34,669 nucleotides of DNA from Streptomyces amritsarensis (GTDB lineage Bacteria > Actinomycetota > Actinomycetes > Streptomycetales > Streptomycetaceae): assembly GCF_001953875.1 (NCBI RefSeq), contig NZ_MQUR01000084.1:1-34669 (forward strand), given 5' to 3'. Below the pieces are notes generated by a model. The model saw nothing but the letters and a program-made list of their open reading frames with translations, searched no databases and had not been told where the DNA came from. Below are positions 1 through 7,481 of the stretch, piece by piece (the stretch's first letter is position 1; each line of letters begins with the position of its first letter). Position numbers and translations under genes: made by a program.

Positions 1-37
1 GGCGGGGCCGGCGCGACGGTGCGGCGCCGGCCCCGCC
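1..37. terminator. Strong GC hairpin at the window edge
   Basis: Positions 1-14 and 24-37 are perfect reverse complements, giving a 14-bp G/C stem with a 9-nt loop. It is the kind of U-tract-less hairpin common at Streptomyces gene ends. It could end a gene lying left of the window, or transcription from the minus strand at the decayed MFS gene. No T-run follows, so direction cannot be decided. Confidence 0.55.
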
Positions 38-235
38 CGGCCGGTCAGGCTCTGCGCCGCCGGGCGGCGGGAGCCTGGGCCGCGTGGGCGCCGGGCGAGC
101 CGGGCGCCGGAGAACCGCAGATCACGGGCCGGGCGAGCGGTGAGCGTACCGGTATGGACATCTGCGTATCTCCGAGGTGCGGCTCGAACTGTGGTTCTTG
201 ATCGGGCGCACTCTTGCCCTCCAGCACGGGCCGGG

Positions 236-766
236 TCAAGCCCCGTGTCCGTTGTGCTCCCCTCCGTCCGGTCTGTCGGGCGCGATCCGTCGGCCGAGGC
301 GGTCGGGCCGGCGGCGGATCCCCGTGACCGGGACGGTGGCGGCGGCCACGAGCATCAGGGCGGCTCCGCCGAGCGCGGCGGCGGGGACGCACACGCCGCC
401 GACCGCGAGGCTTCACCGAAGCCCGCTCCGGCCGCTACGGCGAGGTTGGACACCGCGTCGAGCGGTTCGCGGCGGCGCCGGGTCTCCCGCTCGACGGCGG
501 CTGCCGGACGCCCACCCGCAGCGAGGAGCGTGCACGCTCACCGAGACCCCTCCGTGGGCGAGCCCCCGGCGAGCGGCAGGGCGGTCCCGGCGGGGGCGGG
601 GGCCGGTCCCGGCAGGGCCGCGATGGAGCGGCGTCCGGTACGCGTCGCGCGCCCCGGCCAGGAGGTTGCCCGCGACGCCCGCCACGCCGTAGCCGAAGAG
701 GAGCGTGCCGACGCACCCGGCGTCGGTGCCGGAGACGTCCCGGAGGGCCGGCCGGACGAAGGCCAC
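236..766 (-). pseudogene. Remnant of an MFS efflux transporter, C-terminal half
   Basis: A minus-strand frame starting near 766 reads like the start of the second half of a drug-exporter MFS protein (FVRPALRDVSG, then GTLLFGYGVAGVAGNLLAG). The similarity then dissolves into Pro/Arg-rich out-of-frame sequence. A typical last transmembrane segment and basic tail reappear down to the TGA at 236-238 (VCVPAAALGGAALMLVAAA). The same frame has an in-frame TGA at 413-415, and the adjacent frame carries SNLAVAAGAGFGEAS just before it, so at least one frameshift lies near 410. The whole N-terminal half is missing; its place is taken by the upstream region of the lipoprotein gene. Residues encoded at 452-506 are not MFS-like but match the PatA-like gene at 20711-21502 (see repeat entry). 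A functional exporter is ruled out. Confidence 0.75.
452..506. repeat. Copy A of a 55-bp dispersed repeat (partner 21036-21090)
   Basis: Direct alignment of 452-506 with 21036-21090 gives 53 matches in 55 positions, the differences being at 464 and 490. Similarity stops abruptly at both ends. On the minus strand both copies read in the same frame, encoding AAAVERETRRRRE-(P here, L in the partner)-LDAV. The partner lies inside an intact PatA-like gene, so copy A appears to be the transplanted one, within the MFS pseudogene. Confidence 0.85.
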
Positions 767-855
767 AGGCCGCGTCCGTGCCTGCGCCGCCCGCTGTCAC
801 CCGGACGCGTGAGGCGGGGAGCGGGAGGCGCCCGGCCGTACGGCAAGGTGGTCGG

Positions 856-1299
856 ATGCAGTTACGCCGGGCCCTGCCCCTCTCCCTCGTCGCGCTCCTG
901 GCGAGCGCCGGCTGTGTCTCCGTCGGCCCGCAAAACCCGGTCGCGGTTCCGTCTCCCGTACGGGGGGCCGTGCCGTCGGTCGGCGCGCCCGAGCGGGCCG
1001 CGCCGCCGGGCCTGCCGCTGGGGGAACTGCCGACGGGCACCCCGCCCGAGCCGTCCCCTGACACCGACCGGCGACCGGGCGCGGACCCGGACCGGGCGTC
1101 CGTCCCGGCCCCGCCCCGTGAGCGGCCGCGCGCGAAGCAGGCGGCTCCGCCCCGGCGGACGCGGGTGCCCGGGGCGGCAACCGCGCACCCGCGGCGCCGG
1201 CCGGCGCCGCCGCCCCGCATGGACGAGCTGTGCGCGGCCGCAGGCGGCGTCGTACCGCCGTCCATCGTCGATCTGTGCCTGCGGCAGTACGACCGCTGA
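856..1299 (+). CDS. Small proline-rich lipoprotein or secreted protein with a TTA codon
   Basis: This encodes 147 residues. The N-terminus is basic then hydrophobic (MQLRRALPLSLVALLASAGC), a lipoprotein-type signal with the candidate lipidated Cys at residue 20; the -3 position is Ser, so the lipobox is not ideal. The middle is a long Pro/Arg/Ala-rich low-complexity linker. The C-terminus is a compact, better-conserved-looking module (MDELCAAAGG, then PPSIVDLCLRQY) with two Cys. The ATG at 856 was chosen because it follows a purine-rich AAGGTGG and gives the signal peptide; the longer upstream frame is unsupported. Codon 3 (862-864) is TTA, so translation should depend on the bldA tRNA. Function is unknown; it is probably anchored outside the membrane. 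The convergent membrane protein gene ends only 10 bp away. Confidence 0.65.
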   Translation: MQLRRALPLSLVALLASAGCVSVGPQNPVAVPSPVRGAVPSVGAPERAAPPGLPLGELPTGTPPEPSPDTDRRPGADPDRASVPAPPRERPRAKQAAPPRRTRVPGAATAHPRRRPAPPPRMDELCAAAGGVVPPSIVDLCLRQYDR

Positions 1300-1309
1300 C
1301 CGGCCGGCT

Positions 1310-1621
1310 TCAGCCGGTGTGGACTCGGGGGCGGCGGCCGCAGGCGCGGACACAGCGGCGGGCCGTGTCGCGACGGGCGGTGCGCAGCCGGTGCAGGGTG
1401 CTGTGGCCGCGCCGCTTCCACTCCCCCCGCGGCAGGGCGGCCCGCTGGCCGCCGCCCGCGATGAGGGCGTTGACCGGGGTCATCGGGTCGGCGGCCATCG
1501 CCTTGGCGAACAGGACGCCGACCACGAGCGGGACCAGGGCCACGGCCAGGGCCGAGCCGGCGGTGGTCACATGCTGCATGCGCGGGCGGACGGTCGCGTT
1601 GCGCGGGGCGTCGTTGTTCAT
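1310..1621 (-). CDS. Small membrane protein, unknown function
   Basis: This encodes 103 residues with nearly every third codon position G or C, supporting a real gene. After about 20 polar residues there is one strong hydrophobic stretch (SALAVALVPLVVGVLFAKAM), then a basic Arg-rich tail. The layout suggests a single-pass protein with a positively charged cytoplasmic tail, although the end could be exported instead. The ATG at 1621 is preceded by a weak TAGGG. The gene is divergent from the unknown protein at 1715, with about 90 bp between them holding repeated TACTCAG elements, and convergent with the lipoprotein gene. I do not recognise a family. Confidence 0.6.
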   Translation of the reverse strand: MNNDAPRNATVRPRMQHVTTAGSALAVALVPLVVGVLFAKAMAADPMTPVNALIAGGGQRAALPRGEWKRRGHSTLHRLRTARRDTARRCVRACGRRPRVHTG

Positions 1622-1665
1622 GGCCCTATTCGACCAGCGGCGGCGCCGCGGGGAATCGGGGCGGA

Positions 1666-1695
1666 TACTCAGGCCGTCGGGCGTGAGGTACTCAG
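1666..1695. promoter_or_regulatory. Repeated TACTCAG element in a divergent intergenic region
   Basis: TACTCAG occurs at 1666-1672 and again at 1689-1695, 23 bp apart, in the 90-bp gap between two divergent genes. The second copy is part of a small dyad, TGAG-GTA-CTCA (1684-1694). Two copies on the same face of the helix (about two turns apart) would suit a dimeric regulator acting on one or both genes. No convincing -10/-35 pair is seen, so this is a candidate only. Confidence 0.3.
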
Positions 1696-1714
1696 ACGGG
1701 CGGGTGGTGGGGTG

Positions 1715-2167
1715 GTGACGGATCCGGGGCGGGGCTTCGAACCGGCGACCGGGGATGGTGCGGCCGCGCCGCCCGGGCGTCGGGAGGCGGAGCTGCGCAC
1801 GGCCTACGAGGGGCTGCTGCAGATCCGACGCCTGGTCAACGGCCCTGCGGGCGCGGGGGTTCCCGCGCCGTGGGAGGTACGGCAGGCGCCGCGCGCGGTG
1901 GCCCTGGCCCTGGAGGCGGCGGGGATCACGCCGTCGGCGCTGGACGCGGAGGGGCGGCGTACGCGGACGGGTTACCGCGTGGCCGCCGGGTCCGGGCCGG
2001 GACGGGTGGAGGTGACGTGGGCCGGCCCGCCGGGCGGTGGCGCGGCCGAGGAGGAGCGGGAGCGCCTGACGGCCTGCGCGGCCGTGCTGGAGGAGTTGGG
2101 CTGGGTGTGTCTGCTGTACCGGGGACCTCGTCGGCGGCGCTTCCTGGAGGTGGAACCCCCGCTCTGA
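1715..2167 (+). CDS. Conserved-looking protein of unknown function
   Basis: This encodes about 150 residues from GTG 1715 (GTG 1712 is equally possible; both follow a GGTGGGG run). A short variable head leads to a helix-rich region (AELRTAYEGLLQIRRLVNG, WEVRQAPRAVALALEAAG). It ends in a predicted beta-alpha section containing VEVTWAG, a charged helix (EEERERLTACAAVLEELGW) and the strand VCLLYRG. The overall pattern suggests a small globular cytoplasmic protein. No catalytic motif, signal peptide or membrane segment is visible and I do not recognise the family. It is followed directly by the GC-rich repeat block. Confidence 0.6.
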   Translation: MTDPGRGFEPATGDGAAAPPGRREAELRTAYEGLLQIRRLVNGPAGAGVPAPWEVRQAPRAVALALEAAGITPSALDAEGRRTRTGYRVAAGSGPGRVEVTWAGPPGGGAAEEERERLTACAAVLEELGWVCLLYRGPRRRRFLEVEPPL

Positions 2168-2545
2168 CCGCCCGACCAGGCCGGTCGGAGGCGCTGAGAC
2201 CGTCAGACCAGTCGGGGTGCCCGCTCGGAACCGTCAGAGCCGACGGACCGGCTGCGGCCGTCAGGCCGGTGGAGGCCGCTGGGGCGGTCGCAGCCGGTCG
2301 GACCAGTCGGAGCGGCCGTGGCCGTCGGACCGGTCGGCGAGGCCGCTGGGGCGGTCGGGCCGGTCGGAGGCGCTGGGCCGTCGGACCGGTCGGGCCGGTC
2401 GGAGGCGCTGGGCCGTCGGACCGGTCGGGGCTGGTCGAGGCGCCCGGTCGGAGTGGACGGGCCGGCCGAGGGCGTCGAGGCGGTGCGGGGCCGGCGGGGC
2501 GTAATCCGGTGGCCGGGGAGCCGTACACGCGGCGAGACTTGCCCG
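2168..2545. repeat. GC-rich imperfect repeat block with a perfect 35-bp tandem duplication
   Basis: This 378-bp stretch has no convincing gene. It is made of variants of short words such as CCGGTCGG, GGAGGCGCTGGG and CCGTCGGACC. The best-preserved part is an exact 35-bp unit at 2356-2390 repeated head-to-tail at 2391-2425. Degenerate relatives of the unit reach back to about 2170. Read through, it gives low-complexity GPVG or Arg/Ser-rich peptides in several frames on both strands, which argues against coding. It separates two plus-strand genes. It may be an expanded minisatellite. Confidence 0.8.
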
Positions 2546-3412
2546 ATGGGCATGCTCGACACGCAGGCGGACCGCGTAGGCCGCGGCGAGACCGTGGAAT
2601 TCAGGCCGACCGGAGGGTCGATGGCGCCGCTGGTGCACAGCCGGCAGAAGGTGCGGGTCGCCCCGGCGGATCCGGGCCTGGTCGAGGTCGGCGACATCGT
2701 CCTGGCCCGCGTGGCGGGCACCGTGTACCTGCACCTCGTGTCGGCGGTGGACGCGCCGCGCCGGCGCGTGCAGATCAGCAACAACCACGGCCACGTCAAC
2801 GGCTGGACCGGGCATGACCGGGTCCTGGGGATCTGCCTGGCCGTGGACGGCGTGCCCCGGCCGGGGGCGGCCGCGAAGGTGCGCAGGCTCCCGGTCCGGC
2901 CGGTCGCCCTCGCCACCGCCCGCCTGGAACTCCTCCCGCTCCGGCCTGAGCACGCCGACGAGATGAGCCTCGTCCTCTCCGATCCGGCCCTGCACTCCTT
3001 CACCGGCGGCGCACCCCTGACGCGGGACGCACTGCGCGCCCGCTACGAGCGACTGACGGCGGGCTCGCCGGACCCGGCGGTCGTCTGGGCCAACTGGGTG
3101 CTGCGGCTGCGCGGGACGGGGCGGCTGGTGGGCACGGTCCAGGCAACCGTCACTCCGGCGCAGGGCCTCGCCGAGCTCGCCTGGGTCATCGGTGTCCCCT
3201 GGCAGGGCGAGGGCTTCGCCTCGGAGGCGGCCCGCGCTCTCGCGGCCTGGCTGGAGCAGCTCCCCGTCGACCGTCTCGTCGCCCACATCCATCCGGACCA
3301 TGCGGCGTCGGCGGCGGTGGCGAGGGCGTGCGGTCTCCGCCCGACCGGACACCGCGTGGACGGCGAAGTGCGCTGGCAGTCCTCCGGCGCCCGGCCGGGA
3401 GCTCCCGCGTAG
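2546..3412 (+). CDS. Fusion: S24/S26 signal-peptidase-like domain plus GNAT acetyltransferase
   Basis: This encodes 288 residues from ATG 2546 (a second ATG at 2552 is possible). Residues about 10-105 resemble an S24/S26 serine-peptidase fold: TGGSMAP (Ser25, Met26, Pro28), GDIVLARV, then TVYLHLV with His63, and NNHGHVNGW...DRVLGI near 79-96. Lys of the bacterial Ser-Lys dyad is absent; His63, 38 residues after Ser25, sits where ER/archaeal-type enzymes have their catalytic His. There is no membrane segment. Residues about 122-280 are a GNAT domain (ATARLELLPLRPEHADEM, LAWVIGVPWQGEGFASEAAR as the acetyl-CoA loop, then a typical C-terminal half). In other streptomycetes I would expect these as two separate proteins, so this may be a gene fusion. 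Substrate is unknown. The preceding repeat block could have helped rearrangement. Confidence 0.75.
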   Translation: MGMLDTQADRVGRGETVEFRPTGGSMAPLVHSRQKVRVAPADPGLVEVGDIVLARVAGTVYLHLVSAVDAPRRRVQISNNHGHVNGWTGHDRVLGICLAVDGVPRPGAAAKVRRLPVRPVALATARLELLPLRPEHADEMSLVLSDPALHSFTGGAPLTRDALRARYERLTAGSPDPAVVWANWVLRLRGTGRLVGTVQATVTPAQGLAELAWVIGVPWQGEGFASEAARALAAWLEQLPVDRLVAHIHPDHAASAAVARACGLRPTGHRVDGEVRWQSSGARPGAPA

Positions 3413-3723
3413 CGGTCGGCGAGGGCGGGCACGGCGCGAGCGCGGGCGGGCCGAGCGCCTCGGCCTCCTTGCCGCCTCGGCCTCGACGGCACGGCTGATC
3501 CGGACGCAGCCGTCCGCGTCGGGGGGCCGGCGTCGGCGGGCGCCCGGGTGCCCGCCGCCACATGGGCCGCTTCGTGCTGTTCGTGGTGGTGCCCGGCTCC
3601 GGCACCGTGGACCTCGTGGACCTCGTGGGCCTCGCGGGCTCCGGCGGCTTCGCCCACCGCCACGGCGACACCTGCGTGGCGTACTCCTTCGCCTACGCCC
3701 TTGCCTGCACCGCGCCCGGACGT
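3413..3723. other. Intergenic stretch with no secure gene
   Basis: Between the fusion gene and the terminator there are open frames on both strands, but none has a good ribosome site or recognisable product. A plus-strand frame from ATG 3562 (MGRFVLFVVVPGSG...) is G/C-ending at third positions. However, it runs straight through the terminator hairpin, and its GAC-CTC-GTG repeats look low-complexity. The minus-strand counterpart is His/Glu-rich. I treat the stretch as non-coding or decayed. Confidence 0.4.
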
Positions 3724-3762
3724 GCCGGGGGGCGCGGACCGGTGCGGTCCGCGCCCCCCGGC
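3724..3762 (-). terminator. Perfect 17-bp hairpin after the secreted propeller protein gene
   Basis: Positions 3724-3740 and 3746-3762 are perfect inverted repeats around a 5-nt loop. The hairpin begins 16 bp past the stop codon of the minus-strand gene ending at 3779. No U-tract is present, as is common in this group. Confidence 0.85.
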
Positions 3763-3778
3763 GTCGGTCGGCCTCAGG

Positions 3779-6520
3779 TCACGGCGCGCCGAAGGTGAGC
3801 GTCAGCTGCGGCGTGCCCTCGTTGGCCTGGGCCTCGGAGGACCACAGCCACAGGGCGTCCGTGCCGGAGCTGCTCAGCGCCAGGCCGAGGCTGCCGCCGA
3901 GCGCCCCCGCGACGGATCCCGTCGTCAGCGCGGCGGTGTGCACCGCCGAGCCGTCCGGGATCCCCGGGTAGGCGCCGAGGGCCGGACCACCCAGGGCGGG
4001 GCGGTTGTTGTACGTCGTCCCGCCCTCGCTCCACGCTCCGGTGACCGGGACGACCGAGACGGTGTCCGTCGTGCCGGCGCCGCTCATCGTGCTGGTCTTC
4101 ACGCTGAGCACGGCCGACTTCAGCACCGTCCCCGCGGGCGCGGCCGGCAGGTCGAAGCGCAGGTAGCTCGCGTAGAAGGAGGTGCCGCGCACCGCGAGCG
4201 AGGAGGAGGTGCCGTAGTTCGTCGCGGGGGCGCCGGCGTTGGCGTAGGTGTCCTCCGCGGCGGTGACCTGGACCACCGAGTCGGCCGGGGCGGTGGCCAG
4301 TGCGTAGTGGTCCTGCACCTGCGCCGCGCTCAGAACGGTCGGGTAGACGGCGCTCTCGTCGAGCTGTCCCGCCCAGAACTCGCTCGTCGGGCGGTTGGGC
4401 CAGCCGCCGAGGCTGTCGCCGCCCGCGTGCCAGTAGCCGGTGTAGTTCTCGTGCGCGGTGACGGCCAGGGTGCCCCGCTGGACGCCGTCCACGTAGAGGG
4501 TCATACCGCCGGGGCCCTGGGTCGCGACGACATGGTGCCACTGGTTGTCGTTGTACGCGCCGGCGGTGGTGATGGTGCGGGTCGCGCCGGTGTAGACGCC
4601 GAAGACCAACCGGCCGTCATTGGTCATGTAGATGTGTTTGTCGTACTGATTGCTGCCGCGGTCCTGGTTGCTTCCGAAGCCGAAGAGCTTGCCACCGCGC
4701 GTGGTGTTCGTCCTGAACCAGGTTTCGATGGTGTAGGTGCTGCCCACCGTCTGCCGCTTGTCCGCGTAGATCCGGGTGTCGGTGCCGTTGAAGCCGATGG
4801 CCGTGCTCGCGCCGGAGACCGCGCCCGGCGTCTGCCGCAGGGCCGGGGCGTTCAGGTGGACGCCGTTGTGGTTGCCGCCGGCCGAGGAGTCGGCGGCGTA
4901 GGGCAGGACCGCGTCGTCGTAGCGCCAGTACAGCTGGGCCCCGTCGGCGCGCACCCGGCTCGGGTAGCCGTCGGTCTTCGTCGGGACGGTCACGCTCGCG
5001 GTGGCGGACAGGGCACTGGTGTTGCCGGCCGCGTCGGAGGCCGTCACCCGGTAGGTGTACGACTGGCCCGCCGCGACGGTGGTGTCGGTCCACGAGGCCT
5101 GCGGCCGCTTGAAGAAGAGCGAGTCCGCGGTGACCGCGGCGATCGGCGTGGCCGAGCCGTTGCGGTAGATCCGGTAGGTCAGCGCACTGTCGTCGAGGTC
5201 GAGGCTGGTGCGCCAGCGCACCTGGACCTCGCCCGGCGTGAAGCTCGCCGCGCTCGCCACGGGCACGGTGGGCGCGCCGGTGTCCCCGGTGGAGGCGAAC
5301 CGCGTCAGGCTCTGCTGCGCCGAGCCGTTGACGGTGGTGAACTCACCGCCGACCCACATGTACTGCACGCCGTTCTTCGATCCGACCGCCATCACCCGCG
5401 GACCGATGCCCTCGCCGATCCCGTCATTGGTGTCGGGGGACCAGCCCAGCTTGCCGACGGCGCCGGTGGGCTGGGCGAGCAGGTGGTGGCGCCGGCCGTC
5501 GGGGAACTCCCCCACGAGGGAGCAGTCGTGCGCGTGCGAGGCGCTGTAGAGGACGTTCTGGTGGGGCAGCACGGCCTGGGTGGCGCCCAGGCAGGTGTCG
5601 CGCCAGCGCTGGCCGAAGCCCGGCAGGTCGAGCGCGATCCGGCCGTCGAAGACGCCGCCGCCCGTGCCCTCGTTGGCGGTGTAGAAGCCGGTCGCGTCGG
5701 TCGCGATGTCCTTGACGACGGAGTTGGTGTCGATGAAGCCGGGGTACGCCTTGGTGAGCGCGCCGCTCGTCGCGTCGACGACGGCCAGCGCATGGGTGTT
5801 CGCACCGTTGACGGTGAAGAAGTCCCCGCCGAGGACCACATGCCGGCCGTCCGGTGTGACCTCGACGGCGCGGCCGGGCTCGTCGGCGTCGGCGGTGAAG
5901 GGCTTGAGGGCTCCGTCGGCGGCACCGACGGCGGCGAAGCGCTGACGGGGCTGGCCCGCGACGGTGAGGAAGTCGCCGCCCGCGTAGACCGTGTCGCCGG
6001 TGACGGCGAGAGCGCGGACGGTCGCCGCGAACGCCGGGCGGAAGCCGGTCTTCACCGTGCAGCTCGCCACGTCGATCGCGGCGAGGCTGGAGACGGCGGT
6101 GCCGTTCACCGCGCCGAAGTACCCGCCGGCGTAGAGGGTCGTCTTGTCCGGGGAGAGGGCGAGCGCCCGGACCGTCGCGGTGCCGGAGGCCACGGTGAAG
6201 GACAGGGTGCAGGAGGTGGGCGCGCCCGTCGCGGCGTCCAGCGCCACGAAGTTCACGGCGTCCCGTTCGCTGCCGGCCCCGCCCTCGGGCGGGCGGACGG
6301 TGGAGAAGGTGCCGCCGGCGAACACCTGCCCGCCGGCCTCGGCGAGGGCCCATACGACGCCGTTGGGCTGCCAGGTGGACAGCGCGTCGGCGGTGAAGGC
6401 GACGGGCGGCGTGATCGCGGCCGCCTGCGGGGCGGCGGCAAGGCCCACCAGCCCTGCTCCGGTTGCGGTCAGGGACAGGGACAGGGCGAGAGAAAGCGCC
6501 CGCCCACGGGATCTGCGCAT
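3779..6520 (-). CDS. Large secreted propeller / FN3 / LamG / DNRLRE-domain protein
   Basis: This encodes 913 residues. ATG 6520 follows a GGGGGG ribosome site and starts a signal peptide (basic MRRSRGR, hydrophobic core, likely cleavage after AQAAA near 35). Residues about 45-410 contain repeated blades of the type VRALAxxxDxxYAGGxFxxVNG (for example around 116-140, 168-188, 226-240 and 388-400), a beta-propeller seen in exported proteins. An FN3 domain follows at about 418-513 (RIYRNG, SYTYRVTASDAAGN). A concanavalin-like LamG domain spans about 525-742 (YTIETWFRT, WHHVVATQ, LYVDGVQRG). The end, about 748-912, is a DNRLRE/CBM96-type module (AEDTYANAGAPATNYG, YLRFDLP, WSEGGTTYNNRPA). No catalytic centre is visible; I infer extracellular carbohydrate or surface binding. 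A strong terminator follows. Confidence 0.85.
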   Translation of the reverse strand: MRRSRGRALSLALSLSLTATGAGLVGLAAAPQAAAITPPVAFTADALSTWQPNGVVWALAEAGGQVFAGGTFSTVRPPEGGAGSERDAVNFVALDAATGAPTSCTLSFTVASGTATVRALALSPDKTTLYAGGYFGAVNGTAVSSLAAIDVASCTVKTGFRPAFAATVRALAVTGDTVYAGGDFLTVAGQPRQRFAAVGAADGALKPFTADADEPGRAVEVTPDGRHVVLGGDFFTVNGANTHALAVVDATSGALTKAYPGFIDTNSVVKDIATDATGFYTANEGTGGGVFDGRIALDLPGFGQRWRDTCLGATQAVLPHQNVLYSASHAHDCSLVGEFPDGRRHHLLAQPTGAVGKLGWSPDTNDGIGEGIGPRVMAVGSKNGVQYMWVGGEFTTVNGSAQQSLTRFASTGDTGAPTVPVASAASFTPGEVQVRWRTSLDLDDSALTYRIYRNGSATPIAAVTADSLFFKRPQASWTDTTVAAGQSYTYRVTASDAAGNTSALSATASVTVPTKTDGYPSRVRADGAQLYWRYDDAVLPYAADSSAGGNHNGVHLNAPALRQTPGAVSGASTAIGFNGTDTRIYADKRQTVGSTYTIETWFRTNTTRGGKLFGFGSNQDRGSNQYDKHIYMTNDGRLVFGVYTGATRTITTAGAYNDNQWHHVVATQGPGGMTLYVDGVQRGTLAVTAHENYTGYWHAGGDSLGGWPNRPTSEFWAGQLDESAVYPTVLSAAQVQDHYALATAPADSVVQVTAAEDTYANAGAPATNYGTSSSLAVRGTSFYASYLRFDLPAAPAGTVLKSAVLSVKTSTMSGAGTTDTVSVVPVTGAWSEGGTTYNNRPALGGPALGAYPGIPDGSAVHTAALTTGSVAGALGGSLGLALSSSGTDALWLWSSEAQANEGTPQLTLTFGAP

Positions 6521-6720
6521 GAACCCCCCAGTTGAGTGTGCGGTGCGGCCGGACGGCGCCACTGGTGAGGCATGGCCGGAAACCGCCGAACAGGTGTCCG
6601 CGACGATGCTTACGGGCGCACCTTAGATCGGTTCGGCGCTCCGTTCACCCCACTTGGCGCATTTCGGCAACGAGATCGCGCCAGAACCGGGCAGGCGACC
6701 GCCCCTCCCGTATCATCCGC

Positions 6721-7317
6721 TCATCCGCGCGGCTTGGCGCGGACGTGCATGCGCTCGCCCTGGCGTCCGAACAGGCTGAGGATCTCGACGGGCCGCCCCT
6801 CGTCGGCGCTGGTGAACCAGTGCGGCAGCCGGGTGTCGAACTCGGCCGCCTCGCCGGGCCCGAGGACCAGGTCGTGGTCGGCGAGGACGAGGCGCAGCCG
6901 GCCGTCCAGGACGTACAGCCACTCGTAGCCCTCGTGCGTCCGCGGATCGGGGTCGGTGCCGCGGTAGGGGATGAGCATCTTGAACGCCTGGAGCGGGCCG
7001 GGACCGCGGGTGAGGGGGACGACCGTGCCGCCGCCCGGCATGGTCCGGGGCGTCAGCCGCACCCGCGGGTCGCCGACCTCGGGGGCACCGACGAGCTCGT
7101 CGAGGGGGACGCGGTAGGCGGAGGCGAGCGGCAGCAGCAGTTCCAGGCTGGGCCGGCGTCCGCCGGACTCCAGCCTGGACAGGGTGCTCTTGGAGATGCC
7201 GGTCGCCTCGGAGAGCGCGGCGAGGGTGAGGCCGCTCCTGGCGCGCAGCCGCCGCAGGCGGGGGGCGACCTCGTCGAGTACCGCTTGGTGGTTCGGCGGT
7301 GTGTCCATACCCGCCAT
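6721..7317 (-). CDS. XRE-family transcriptional regulator with C-terminal cupin domain
   Basis: This encodes 198 residues from ATG 7317 (preceded by GGCGGAG); an in-frame ATG at 7308 would give 195. Residues about 18-72 are a lambda-repressor-like helix-turn-helix (LRRLRARSGLTLAALSEATG, then ISKSTLSRLESGGRRPSLE). Residues about 110-190 form a small cupin barrel (HEGYEWLYVLDGRLRL, LGPGEAAEFDTRLPHWF). This family commonly senses a small molecule through the cupin and represses itself or a neighbouring transporter or enzyme gene. Here the closest gene is the GH5 gene upstream on the same strand, 164 bp away. A pair of overlapping dyads lies just upstream (7340-7364). The ligand cannot be told from the sequence. 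Confidence 0.88.
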   Translation of the reverse strand: MAGMDTPPNHQAVLDEVAPRLRRLRARSGLTLAALSEATGISKSTLSRLESGGRRPSLELLLPLASAYRVPLDELVGAPEVGDPRVRLTPRTMPGGGTVVPLTRGPGPLQAFKMLIPYRGTDPDPRTHEGYEWLYVLDGRLRLVLADHDLVLGPGEAAEFDTRLPHWFTSADEGRPVEILSLFGRQGERMHVRAKPRG

Positions 7318-7339
7318 TGCACTCCGCCGTCCCGCAATC

Positions 7340-7364
7340 GGCAACTTGCTTTGCCAGAGTGGCA
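7340..7364. promoter_or_regulatory. Overlapping dyads upstream of the XRE-cupin gene (candidate operator)
   Basis: Plus-strand 7340-7355 reads GGCAACTTGCTTTGCC, a dyad with 5-bp arms. It overlaps TGCCAGAGTGGCA (7352-7364), a second dyad. The three half-sites share GCCA/GGCA words, fitting binding by the regulator encoded 23 bp away and thus autoregulation. The segment is also more A/T-rich than its surroundings. Confidence 0.45.
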
Positions 7365-7481
7365 CCGCGGGCAGGACGCTGCCCGCCGTGACCGCAGCGG
7401 CGGTCCCCGCGTCCGCCGCCCTCCGGGCCACCCGTCGGCTTCCGGGACCCCGTCGGTCCGGCGCCGCCCGCGGGCGGGTGC

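Noticed and set aside
45..161. Minus-strand ORF of 38 residues (MSIPVRSPLARPVICG...) with GGAGA upstream of its ATG
   Set aside because: Proline/Ala/Arg low-complexity content and no recognisable family; the ribosome-site match alone is too weak in this base composition.
3562..3798. Plus-strand ORF of 78 residues with G/C-ending codons
   Set aside because: It runs through the perfect terminator hairpin and into the antisense of the next gene; the repeats GAC-CTC-GTG explain the hydrophobic look.
3548..6535. Long plus-strand frame of 995 residues opposite the propeller protein gene
   Set aside because: Its Gly/Val/Arg/Ala-rich composition is the known antisense artefact of high-GC coding DNA; the minus strand has clear domains.
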